NCBI GenBank assembly: GCA_020853705.1
Contig: JADYYK010000221.1
Span: 1-58,145 of the forward strand
Length of the DNA: 58,145 nucleotides
Direction of reading: 5' to 3'
From: Deltaproteobacteria bacterium
GTDB lineage: Bacteria > Myxococcota_A > Polyangia > Haliangiales > JADYYK01
The notes under the pieces were generated by a model that saw only the letters and a program-made list of their open reading frames with translations, was not told where the DNA came from and did not search any database. The translations under genes were made by a program, and so were the position numbers. This document shows positions 47,335-58,145 of this stretch, in pieces; positions within the stretch are counted from its first letter, which is position 1, and each line of letters starts with the position of its first letter.

Positions 47335-49905
47335 ATGCCCCGCCCGCGCCCCGGCACGTCGTCCCTGCGCCGCCTGCTCGTCACGCCGCTCGTGCTGGCC
47401 GCCCTGGCGGCCCCCGCCGCCGCCCAGCTGGGCGAGCCGGCGACCCGCGGACTTGACACACCGTCAACACCTATCGCCGGAGAGTTCGACGCTTTTGCGT
47501 TGACCGATAACCCCGGCGGGCTGGCCACGCTGCAAGGCTACAGCCTGACCGCGCTCTACCTCGACACCGACACCACGGGCGACGCCCGGCGCGGCGGCGG
47601 CGGCGCCGGCCTGTACTTCGCCAAGCCCATCACGCTGCCCTTCCTGACCAAGCTGTCCTACGGCGCCGCGCTGGAGTACCTGCGCACCCCGGCCGCCTTC
47701 GAGCCGCGCTACGACCAGGCCGTCAAGCTGACCCTGGGCGGCGCCTACCAGCTGGCCCCCGACGTCGGCCTCGGCCTCGCGGTGGGCTACTTCTTCGCCG
47801 ATCAGGCCCTGGCCCTCGACGGCGAGCTCAGCCTCGACGTCGGCCTCACCATCCGCACCGGGCGCTACCTGGCCCTCGGCCTGGCGGTGCACGACGTCAC
47901 CACACCCGTGATCGACGGCGTGCCCGCGCAGCGGCGCTGGGACGGCGAGCTGACCATCCGCCCCACCGGCACCTCGCGCCTCGAGCTCGGCGTCGGCCTG
48001 GGCCTCGCCGAGCGCCGCGGCGAGGCCGAGCCGCGCGTGCGCGTCGCCTTCGCCCCCATCGCCGGCGCCACCGTGCGCGCCGACGTCGCCTACGCCCCGT
48101 TCAACACCCTGGCCGGCCGCGACGCCGAGCTGCGCGCCACTGCCGGCCTCGAGCTCAGCTTCGGCCGCAGCGCCGCCGGCTTCTCGTCACTGTTTGGCGA
48201 CGGGCCCGACGGCGCCGGCTACCACGGCAGCGCCGGCTGGGTGCGCATGTCGGCCGAGAACTACCCGTCGCTCCTGCCCAGCGGCCCGCGCGTCGAGAAG
48301 CTGGTGCTCGAGGGCAGCTGCGGCGGCGGCCGGCGCTTCGTGCGCATCCTGGCCTGGATGCGCCGCATGGAGCGCGACCCCGACCTGCGCGGCATGATCG
48401 TGCAGCTCGACTCGCTGGCGCTGGGCTGGGGCCAGCTCAGCGAGCTGCGCGCCGCCATCACCCGCCTGCGCGCGGCCAGAAAGCGCGTCGTCGCCTACCT
48501 GGTCGCGGGCTCGACGCGCGACTACTACGTCGCCGCCGCCGCCGAGCGCGTGCTGCTCGATCCCTCGGGCGGCATCCGCATGGTGGGCCTGACGTCGACC
48601 CTGATGTTCTACAAGGGCACCTTCGACAAGCTCGACGTGCAGGCCGACTTCATCAAGATCCGCGAGTTCAAGTCGGCCCCCGAGGCCTTCACCCGCACCG
48701 GCTCGACCGACAAGGCGCTGGAGGTGCGTAACGCCATCTTCGACGGTGTCTACACCGCGCTGACCACCGATCTGGCCAAGGACCGCAGCCTGCCGCTGGC
48801 CGACGTCAAGAGCCTCATCGATCGCGGCCCCTACACCCCGCCCGAGGCGCTCAAGGCCAAGCTGGTCGACGCCGTGGTCGCCGAGCCCGAGGCCGAGGTC
48901 GCCAAGCTGCTGGGTCGCTACTACCCCATCCGCACCGCCGATCCGGTGACCCCGCAGCGCAAGCAGTGGCGCTATCCGGCCATCGCCATCATCAACATCG
49001 ACGGCGACATCGTCGATGGCAAGTCGACCACGCTGCCCATCATCGGCCGCGCCCTGGTCGGGGGCGACACCATCGCGCAGTCGATCGCCTGGGCCCGCCG
49101 CAACCCGCACATCGGCGCCATCGTGCTGCGCATCGACTCCCCTGGCGGCAGCGCCCTGGCCTCCGACGTGATGGCGCGCGAGGTCGAGCTGACCCGGGGC
49201 AGAAAGCCCGTCATCTGCTCGTTCGGCGACATCGCCGCCAGCGGCGGCTACTACGTCGCGGCGCCGTGCGACCGCATCTTCGCGATGCCCACGACCATCA
49301 CCGGTTCGATCGGCATCTTCACCGGCAAGTTCGATCTCTCGGGGCTGGCGCGCCGCATCGGCATCAGCCTGGAGACCATGAACCGCGGCGCCCACGCCGA
49401 CATGGAGTCGCTGTTCCGCCCGTATACCAGCGACGAGCGCGCCGCCATCCTGCACAAGCTCTACTACTACTACAACCGCTTCCTGGCCGTGGTCGCGCGC
49501 GGCCGCGGCCGCACCATGGCGGAGGTCCACGAGGTCGCCCGCGGCCGGGTCTGGACCGGCGCCCAGGCCATGGAGCAGCACCTCATCGACGAGTACGGCA
49601 CCGTCGCCGACGCCATCATGTACGCCAAGGGCAAGGCCGGCATCCCGCTGACCACGCCCACCGAGCTGGTCATGCTGCCCGCGCAAGATCGCGGCCTGCT
49701 GTCGCAGCTGCTGGGCCTCTTCACCCAGGGTGATGCCCTGGCCCTCGACGACAGCGCCCCCGCCGATCCCGCCCTGGAGAGCGCCCTGACCCGCGCCCTC
49801 CTCGGCACCCCCGGCCTGTCGAGCCTGCTGCGCACCGCCCCCATCGCCCTGCTCACCGCCCCCAGCACCCCGCAGGCCCGCCTCGACCTCGACGTCAGCC
49901 CCTGA
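47335..49905 (+). CDS. sppA: Signal peptide peptidase SppA fused to an N-terminal barrel-like domain
   Basis: The 856-residue product starts with a signal peptide ending APAAAQ. Residues about 30-285 are rich in amphipathic beta strands of outer-membrane protein type (TDNPGGLATLQGYSLTALYL, LGLAVGYFFADQALALDGEL, AGLELSFG). The rest is a 67-kDa-type SppA. Its first half carries the catalytic lysine region (REFKSAPEAF), and the second half carries the serine in GDIAASGGYYVAA, after RIDSPGGSALAS. SppA cleaves spent signal peptides. A fused barrel would place it at the outer membrane or direct it to the periplasm. Confidence 0.87.
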   Translation: MPRPRPGTSSLRRLLVTPLVLAALAAPAAAQLGEPATRGLDTPSTPIAGEFDAFALTDNPGGLATLQGYSLTALYLDTDTTGDARRGGGGAGLYFAKPITLPFLTKLSYGAALEYLRTPAAFEPRYDQAVKLTLGGAYQLAPDVGLGLAVGYFFADQALALDGELSLDVGLTIRTGRYLALGLAVHDVTTPVIDGVPAQRRWDGELTIRPTGTSRLELGVGLGLAERRGEAEPRVRVAFAPIAGATVRADVAYAPFNTLAGRDAELRATAGLELSFGRSAAGFSSLFGDGPDGAGYHGSAGWVRMSAENYPSLLPSGPRVEKLVLEGSCGGGRRFVRILAWMRRMERDPDLRGMIVQLDSLALGWGQLSELRAAITRLRAARKRVVAYLVAGSTRDYYVAAAAERVLLDPSGGIRMVGLTSTLMFYKGTFDKLDVQADFIKIREFKSAPEAFTRTGSTDKALEVRNAIFDGVYTALTTDLAKDRSLPLADVKSLIDRGPYTPPEALKAKLVDAVVAEPEAEVAKLLGRYYPIRTADPVTPQRKQWRYPAIAIINIDGDIVDGKSTTLPIIGRALVGGDTIAQSIAWARRNPHIGAIVLRIDSPGGSALASDVMAREVELTRGRKPVICSFGDIAASGGYYVAAPCDRIFAMPTTITGSIGIFTGKFDLSGLARRIGISLETMNRGAHADMESLFRPYTSDERAAILHKLYYYYNRFLAVVARGRGRTMAEVHEVARGRVWTGAQAMEQHLIDEYGTVADAIMYAKGKAGIPLTTPTELVMLPAQDRGLLSQLLGLFTQGDALALDDSAPADPALESALTRALLGTPGLSSLLRTAPIALLTAPSTPQARLDLDVSP

Positions 49906-49913
49906 CGCCGAGC

Positions 49914-51287
49914 TCAGCGCACCGACACCGCGCCCAGCCGCGCGCCCGCCTGCAGCACGCGCCGCACCACCTCGGCTGACTGGCCGCGCCGGTCGTGCTC
50001 GCCCGTCATCACCCGGGCCGCGGCCTCGAGAAGCTCGCCATGCGGCTCGTCGCCCGGCCGCCGGCGCGCGCGAAAGCGGCCGCGCAGCGCCGACAGCGGC
50101 ACCTCGACCGGCGTGAGCAGCGTGGCCGGCTGCACCCGTGTGCCCGGCATCACCAGCGCGGGGTCCAGGCACTCGCTGAGATCCGCCGCCGCGGCCACCC
50201 GCGGGTTCAGCGGCTCCAGGCCGAAGCGCCGCGTCACCGTCGCCAGCACCGACGAGTGCTCGTACTGCGCCGACACCACCGCGCCACGCTTGACCCGCCC
50301 GCCGGCGACCACCGTCGGCACGCGAAAGCCGAGCTGCTCGAACCCCGGGTGGCTCTCGGCGATGGTCGGCGGCGACACGTGATCGTAGAAGCCGCCATGC
50401 TCGTCATAGGTCAGCACGAACAGCATGCGCTCCCACTGCGGGCTGGCGGCCAGCGCGGCGTGGATGCTGGCGATCAGCGCCTGCCCGAGGCGGATGTCAT
50501 GGTCGGGATGATCGTCGTTGGCGCCGTCGCCCGCGAAGGCCGGGTCGATGATCGAGAAGCGCGGCAGCGTGCCGGCTGCGGCGTCGCTGAAGAAGCGCTC
50601 GATCTTGCGCAGCCCCCTGGTGAAGCGGTAGCCGCCGGCGGCGAAGGCGACGTCGTGGTAGTAGTTCGCCGCCGAGATGCCGGCCTCCTCCAGCTGGTCG
50701 AAGATGCTGCGCAGGCCGAGCACCGGGTTGTTCGACTGCATGCCCTCCGAGGTGCCCGCGTGCAGGTGGAAGCGGTTGGGCCAGGTCGGCCCCATCACCG
50801 ACGCGAACCAGCGGTCGCACACGGTGTAGCCGTCGGCCAGCTGGTACAGCGTGGGCAGCTGCTGGCGCACGTGATAGCCCATGACGTCGTTCTGTGACGG
50901 ACCGGCGTGCGCCTTGACGAAGCCGTCGTTGGCGCCGTTGTTCCACTGCGCGTGGCTGGCGCTCCAGCCGTGCGGCGGATCCTCGGGCGTGAAGTCGTCG
51001 AGCTTGAAGCTCGGCACCGGGCTGCCATCGGGCGCCAGGTTGACCTCGGCGCCGCCGAGGCCGTCGAGCGCGCGCCCCTCGAGCAGCTTCAGCGACCCGA
51101 GGTAGTGGTCGAACGACCGGTTCTCCATCATCAGGATGACGAAGGTGTCGATCTGCCCCAGCGGCCCGGGCGGCCGCACCTCGTCGCCACCGCCCTCGCT
51201 GCCGCAGCCCGCCCCCGGCAACACCGCCGCCGCCCCCAGCGCCAGCCCAGCCTGCATCATCTCACGACGCGTGAAGCGCTCGGCCAT
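49914..51287 (-). CDS. Tat-exported phosphoesterase (phospholipase C/acid phosphatase family)
   Basis: The 457-residue product has a Tat signal (FTRREMMQAGLALGAAAV) and a lipobox-like GAGC. The family signature IDTFVILMMENRSFDHYLGSL has the metal-binding Glu-Asn. Further motifs are MGPTWPNRFHLHAGTS, HPDHDIRLGQALI and FVLTYDEHGGFYDHVSPP, which supply other metal ligands. The family includes phospholipase C and AcpA-type phosphatases. ATG 51287 follows GAGG. The open frame upstream is not coding. It diverges from padR across 114 bases that hold a clear operator. Confidence 0.9.
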   Translation of the reverse strand: MAERFTRREMMQAGLALGAAAVLPGAGCGSEGGGDEVRPPGPLGQIDTFVILMMENRSFDHYLGSLKLLEGRALDGLGGAEVNLAPDGSPVPSFKLDDFTPEDPPHGWSASHAQWNNGANDGFVKAHAGPSQNDVMGYHVRQQLPTLYQLADGYTVCDRWFASVMGPTWPNRFHLHAGTSEGMQSNNPVLGLRSIFDQLEEAGISAANYYHDVAFAAGGYRFTRGLRKIERFFSDAAAGTLPRFSIIDPAFAGDGANDDHPDHDIRLGQALIASIHAALAASPQWERMLFVLTYDEHGGFYDHVSPPTIAESHPGFEQLGFRVPTVVAGGRVKRGAVVSAQYEHSSVLATVTRRFGLEPLNPRVAAAADLSECLDPALVMPGTRVQPATLLTPVEVPLSALRGRFRARRRPGDEPHGELLEAAARVMTGEHDRRGQSAEVVRRVLQAGARLGAVSVR

Positions 51288-51370
51288 CACCTCAGGGTCC
51301 ACGAGCCCGCGGCCGCGCGCAAGCGACGTTCGCCATCGCACGTCTGTCGGTCCGAACGTCGGCCCTTGCG

Positions 51371-51399
51371 CTTCATACCTAACAGTGCTAGGTATGAAG
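51371..51399. promoter_or_regulatory. Operator-like palindrome in the padR/phosphoesterase gap
   Basis: CTTCATACCTA (51371-51381) and TAGGTATGAAG (51389-51399) are perfect 11-bp inverted arms around ACAGTGC. The element ends two bases before the padR ATG. Such sites fit PadR autoregulation, and it could also control the divergent phosphoesterase. Confidence 0.75.
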
Positions 51400-51401
51400 C
51401 C

Positions 51402-51734
51402 ATGAAGGTCACCAAGGAGCTGGTGGCGGCGTCGGCGACGGCCCTGGTGCTGGGCATCCTGCGCCACGGTCCCAGCTACGGCTACGCCATCATCAACCAG
51501 GTGCGCGACCTCAGCGGCGGCGAGCTGGAGTGGTCGGAGGGCATGCTGTACCCGGTGCTGCATCGCCTGGAGGACCAGGGCCTCATCGAGTCGTACAGCG
51601 AGCGCGCCGAGAGCGGGCGTGCGCGCCGCTACTACCGCCTCCTCGCCGACGGCCGCCGCGCGCTGGCGGCCGAACAGCAGCAATGGACCCTCGTCCACGC
51701 CGCCCTGACCCGAGCCTGGGCCGGCAAGTCCTGA
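51402..51734 (+). CDS. PadR-family transcriptional regulator
   Basis: The 110-residue product is a winged-helix PadR repressor. It has LVLGILRHGPSYGYAIINQV, LEWSEGMLYPVLHRLEDQGL and SGRARRYYRLLADGRRAL, the last being the wing. A short C-terminal helix should mediate dimerisation. ATG 51402 is directly after the palindrome, so the leader is either very short or includes the operator. It is followed by a HAAS-type membrane gene after 36 bases with GAGGAG before its start, a pairing known from many genomes. Confidence 0.93.
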   Translation: MKVTKELVAASATALVLGILRHGPSYGYAIINQVRDLSGGELEWSEGMLYPVLHRLEDQGLIESYSERAESGRARRYYRLLADGRRALAAEQQQWTLVHAALTRAWAGKS

Positions 51735-51770
51735 CACGCCCCCTCGCCACACGACGCTGAGGAGATCGAC

Positions 51771-52748
51771 ATGACGATGAACGACGACTGCGAGCGCGCC
51801 ATCGAGAGCTACCGCCGCCAGCTGCGCGACGCTGGCCTGGGCGCGGCCGACGCTGGTGAGCTGTGTGACCACCTGCGCGAGCTGGTGGCCGAGGCGCGTG
51901 CCGACGCCGAGGCGCGCGCCGCCGCCGACGGCGGCACCGACGCCGCCGGCCGCGCCGGCACCGCAGCGACCGCCGGCGCCGACCCCGCCGACGCCGACGC
52001 CGGCGCCGCCGTGGCCCGGGCCGTGGCCCGCCTGGGCGAGCCGCGCACCCTGGCCGCCGAGTACGCCCGCGCCCGCCCCGCCTTCGGCCTCACCCTGTCG
52101 TGGGCCCGCGCATTCAGCGCCGCGCTGCTGCTGCTGCCGGTGATCGCGCTGGCCGCCTTCTGGAGCTTCGGCCGCGGCGTGACCTGGCTGGCCCGCGCCG
52201 AGGTCGGGCTCGGCGGCGTCCTCGTCGTCGCCCTGCTCGCGCGCCTGAGCTGGGCACGCGCCATCCTGCTCGGCTTCAGCGCCCACGTCGCCCTCGAGAG
52301 CGCCGTCTGGGCCGCCTATGCGCGGCCATCCTCGTGGTGGCTGTACTTCGCCGCGACCTACCTCGGGGTGGTCGCCTTCCTGGCGCCGTGGCGACGCCAC
52401 GAGCTGTCGGCCTCCGGCTGGGCCCTGGCGCTGACCGCCTTCGCCTTTCCAGGCGTGTCACTCGCGTTCGCGATTCCCGCCGTCGCCAGCCTGGGCACCG
52501 CCGCCCTGGCGGCCTACACGCTGGGTGCCGCCGGCGTCCTCCTGCGGGCACGCTGGGCCGCCCCCGCGCTGGCCCTCGTCGCCGCCCTGCTCGTCCCCAC
52601 GCTGGCCCCGCTGGCCCAGCTGCCCACGCCGATCGCCTGGCTGCTGACCACCGGCGCCGCCGCCGCCGTGCTCGCCCTCCTCGGCGCCGCGCTCACGACC
52701 TGGCGCACCACCCGCGGCGCTGGCTCGCTGCGCGCCCTGGCGCGCTGA
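51771..52748 (+). CDS. HAAS-domain-like integral membrane protein
   Basis: The 325-residue product has an N-terminal helical part (CERAIESYRRQLRDAGLG, ELCDHLRELVAEAR) resembling the HAAS signalling domain usually found beside padR. An Ala/Asp/Gly-rich insert (residues about 45-80) interrupts it. ARAVARLGEPRTLAAEYARA then matches the end of that domain. Seven or eight hydrophobic helices follow. It is likely the membrane sensor or target of the PadR circuit. No enzymatic motif is visible. Confidence 0.75.
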   Translation: MTMNDDCERAIESYRRQLRDAGLGAADAGELCDHLRELVAEARADAEARAAADGGTDAAGRAGTAATAGADPADADAGAAVARAVARLGEPRTLAAEYARARPAFGLTLSWARAFSAALLLLPVIALAAFWSFGRGVTWLARAEVGLGGVLVVALLARLSWARAILLGFSAHVALESAVWAAYARPSSWWLYFAATYLGVVAFLAPWRRHELSASGWALALTAFAFPGVSLAFAIPAVASLGTAALAAYTLGAAGVLLRARWAAPALALVAALLVPTLAPLAQLPTPIAWLLTTGAAAAVLALLGAALTTWRTTRGAGSLRALAR

Positions 52749-52786
52749 ACCGGCGCCCGGCGGCCGCAGACCTCAGACCTCAGACC

Positions 52787-54064
52787 TCAGCGCAGCTCGT
52801 CCAGCTCCCGGTAGACCTCGGCGCCGACCGCCAGCGTCAGCTGGCGCGCGCCCAGCCGCGCGACCTGCGCGCGGCCAGCCGGTAGCGGCTGCCCCGGCGC
52901 ATGCCCCGGGAAGCTGACGCGCACCCCGCGCGCCAGCACCAGCTCGTCGACCTCCGCCGGCGGCGCCACGCGCAGCACCTGATCGAAGCTCGGCCGCCCC
53001 CCGATGAGGTGGATCAGGAAGGCCTCGCGACGGTTGCCCACCAGCAGATAATCGAGCGTGGCCTCGCGCAGCTCCGGCGCCAGCCGCCTGAACTGCAGGA
53101 CATGGCTGACCGCCAGCTCGCCGCTCATCAGCGTGGTGCCCCCGCGCTCGAAGTGACCGCGCACCAGCCGGCCCACCCGCGTCGAGCGCGGCCGCACCAC
53201 CTCGGCCAGCAGCCCCGGCTCAGGCACCACGGTGTACAGCGACGCCGCCCGCGCCGCGCGCTCGGCCACGTAGGCCTGCGTCAGGGCGCCGTCCGGTTGC
53301 AGCACGAGCAGCACCTGGTGGTCGTGGGGGCGACGAAACATGGGCAAGTGATACAGGTAGCTCGGCGTCTCGCCGAACATCAGCATGCCATGCAGCGCCG
53401 GCGCCTCGACCCGCGCCGACGCTGACTCGACGTCGCGGGCGCAGCGAAAGCCAAAGCCGCCGTACGTGATGAAGGCCAGATCGGGCCAGTTCGGCGTGTA
53501 GAGCTGGATGGGCCGGCCCGGGTCACCGTGCCAGCCATCGCTGGTCCACTCGCGCAGGTTGCCCGCCAGGTCGTGCACCCCCTCGGGGCTGACATCCGCC
53601 CCGCTGCCGCCGCGCCATGGCGTCCGCACGCCCGCGCAATCGTCCCCGGGCGCACACGCCCGCGCGGCCTCGCCCCACGGCCACGCCCGCCCCGCCTCGC
53701 CCCGCGCCGCGCGCACCCACTCACGCCCGGACGGCAAGCGCCGCCCGCGCCACGCGCAGTAGCGCTCTGGCTCGCCCGCCACCAGGCAGCTCATCGGCAG
53801 CCCGGCCGCGTCTGCCGCGTCGAGGTAGCGGCAGCTCGACGACACCTTGGTCGGCGCGTTGCACACGCCAGCGTCGACACAGCGCTGGTAGTCGGCCACC
53901 GAGACCTCGAGCCGATCGAGCAGGAAGCCGTCCGTGGTCGCCCCCGCCGGCAGCAGCACCATGTCCGCCGGCATCGCCTCGGCCCCAGCGCCAGCGGGCG
54001 CACGCCCCCGCCCCGCACACCCCAGCAGCAGCACAGCGCCCAGCCACCCCAGCGCGACCCTCAT
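52787..54064 (-). CDS. Formylglycine-generating-enzyme (SUMF1)-like lipoprotein
   Basis: The 425-residue product begins at ATG 54064 with a lipoprotein signal (LGAVLLLGC). Residues about 35-225 are a SUMF1/FGE-sulfatase fold: FLLDRLEVSVADYQRCVDAG, GRRLPSGREWVRAARG, GVHDLAGNLREWTSDGW and FGFRCARD. The usual RGGSW strand is not obvious. The last 200 residues are a separate, unrecognised domain. Most bacterial proteins of this fold do not modify sulfatases, and no sulfatase gene is nearby, so the reaction is unknown. The start overlaps the RluA-family gene stop as ATGA. Confidence 0.8.
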   Translation of the reverse strand: MRVALGWLGAVLLLGCAGRGRAPAGAGAEAMPADMVLLPAGATTDGFLLDRLEVSVADYQRCVDAGVCNAPTKVSSSCRYLDAADAAGLPMSCLVAGEPERYCAWRGRRLPSGREWVRAARGEAGRAWPWGEAARACAPGDDCAGVRTPWRGGSGADVSPEGVHDLAGNLREWTSDGWHGDPGRPIQLYTPNWPDLAFITYGGFGFRCARDVESASARVEAPALHGMLMFGETPSYLYHLPMFRRPHDHQVLLVLQPDGALTQAYVAERAARAASLYTVVPEPGLLAEVVRPRSTRVGRLVRGHFERGGTTLMSGELAVSHVLQFRRLAPELREATLDYLLVGNRREAFLIHLIGGRPSFDQVLRVAPPAEVDELVLARGVRVSFPGHAPGQPLPAGRAQVARLGARQLTLAVGAEVYRELDELR

Positions 54065-55055
54065 GGCGTCGCCAGGCCATCCCAGAACGCCTGCAGATCG
54101 GCCGGCAGCGGCGTCTCCAGCCGCAGCGTCTCGCCGGTCACCGGGTGCGGCAGCTCGATGGCGAAGGCATGCAGCGCGTGGCGCTCCAGGAGCCACAGCT
54201 TGCGCAGCTCGTCCGTCCAGCCGCTGGCCATGAACTGCATGAAGGCCTCCTCGCGCGCCGCCTCCTCCTCCAGCGTCGCGCCGCCGTACAGCTTGTCGCC
54301 CACGATGGGCCAGCCGCGCGCCGCCAGGTGAGCCCGGATCTGGTGCTGCCGCCCGGTCAGCGGTGACATCTCCAGCAGCCCGTAGCCGCCGCGCCGCCCC
54401 AGCACGCGCCACCCGGTCTCCGCGGTCAACCCGCCGCGCTCGACCGGCGTCGGCAGCATCTTGATCGACACCTTGCGCGCCGACCCCGCCAGGCCGATGG
54501 GCGCGTCGATGACCCCGGTGTCCTCCAGCGGCGCCCCCACCGTGATCGCCAGGTAGCGCTTCTTGACCCAGCGTCGCTCGAACGCCGTCTTCATCTGCGC
54601 CGCCACCGCCTGCGACCGCGCAATCACGACGATTCCGCTTGTCTCCCTGTCAAGGCGATGGGTCGTGTACAGCTTCTCGCCCGGCCACAGCTCGGTCAGC
54701 ACCGCGGTCAGGGTGTTGAAGTGGTACTTGGCGCTGGGGTGCATCGCCAGCAGCGCCGGCTTGGCCAGCACCAGCAGGCTGGCGTCCTGCCACACCACCG
54801 GCAGCTCGCGCGGCGCCTCCGGCTCGGGCCGCGCGGGGCGCCGGATGATCAGCCGATCGCCCGCCGCCACCGGCGAGTGTGGCTTCATCTTGCGACCGCC
54901 CGGCCCCTCCAGCTGGGTCTCGATGATCCTCTGGATGCGCGTGCGCGACAGGCGCTCGATCTTCTTCTTCAGGAAGTGATCGACCCGCATGCCGTGTAGC
55001 TCGGGCTCGACCACGAACTCGATCTCGATGATCTCGCGGCTGGGCCGGTGGTGGC

Positions 55056-55059
<4 letters not shown>
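54061..55059 (-). CDS. RluA-family pseudouridine synthase
   Basis: The 332-residue product has an N-terminal S4 RNA-binding domain (MRVDHFLKKKIERLSRTRIQ) and a catalytic domain with HRLDRETSGIVVIAR, which holds the catalytic Asp. LLEMSPLTGRQHQIRAHLA is the conserved C-terminal motif. The fold and length fit RluD/RluC-like rRNA enzymes, but a 24-residue insert (ATLEEEAAREEAFMQFMASG) is unusual, so the exact target base is not called. GTG 55059 overlaps the upstream stop as GTGA. Confidence 0.9.

Positions 55060-58145
<3,086 letters not shown>

Noticed and set aside
48187..50172. 661-codon minus-strand frame opposite sppA
   Set aside because: It is a shadow of sppA and runs past its end without domains.
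51288..52400. Long upstream extension of the phosphoesterase frame
   Set aside because: It would cover the padR gene, its operator and part of the HAAS gene. The Tat signal at 51287 marks the true start.

Overview
The window is a gene-dense, very GC-rich bacterial chromosome segment with no rRNA, tRNA, CRISPR array, insertion sequence, integrase or prophage gene that I can see. Several features point to the Myxococcota (a myxobacterium-like or Haliangium/Kofleria-like lineage). These are eukaryote-like Ser/Thr kinases with PEGA or WD40 domains, FHA- and GAF-linked sigma-54 activators, many lipoproteins with PQQ, Calx-beta-like, HYDIN or PEGA folds, a PilX/PilY1 pair, and a codon bias that opens huge antisense reading frames. 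The lineage is an inference from gene content.

Layout. 1-3.8 kb (minus): small unknown protein, PQQ-propeller lipoprotein and RNase R (cut by the window start). 3.9-5.4 kb (plus): outer-membrane barrel protein and alpha/beta hydrolase. 5.4-7.2 kb (minus): selD translationally coupled to a short-chain dehydrogenase. 7.3-9.0 kb (plus): PHP-type metallohydrolase lipoprotein. 9.0-11.2 kb (minus): GT2 glycosyltransferase and galE. 11.4-16.6 kb (minus): 1716-residue repeat lipoprotein. 16.8-18.5 kb (plus): TPR membrane protein and HYDIN-like lipoprotein. 18.6-20.4 kb (minus): Ser/Thr kinase with PEGA domain.

20.5-27.7 kb is the most interesting block. A tightly overlapped minus-strand operon encodes an ECF sigma factor, a membrane TPR protein, a YkgJ Cys-cluster protein and a REC-GAF-PAS-GGDEF diguanylate cyclase. 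It diverges from a PilX-PilY1 pair whose von Willebrand A domain carries a cysteine-rich insertion. I propose a surface-contact/c-di-GMP module; this is a hypothesis.

27.7-36.4 kb (minus): kinase-WD40 protein preceded by an FHA/AAA+ regulator, then a 1245-residue iron-sulfur flavoprotein fusion. 36.5-37.2 kb (plus): membrane protein with a zinc ribbon. 37.2-41.8 kb (minus): coupled operon of multicopper oxidase, membrane-fusion protein, ABC permease and ATPase. 41.9-43.6 kb (minus): PEGA protein and a TlpA-like lipoprotein without its CxxC. 43.7-49.9 kb: mutS2, SCP2 protein (minus), PilZ-like protein and a barrel-SppA fusion. 49.9-52.7 kb: Tat-exported phosphoesterase divergent from a padR-HAAS pair with a perfect 29-bp operator-like palindrome. 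52.8-58.1 kb (minus): sigma-54 activator (cut by the window end), RluA-family pseudouridine synthase and formylglycine-generating-enzyme-like lipoprotein.

No stretch longer than about 235 bases lacks a gene. Most same-strand neighbours overlap by ATGA or GTGA, so operon structure is well supported by the sequence itself.
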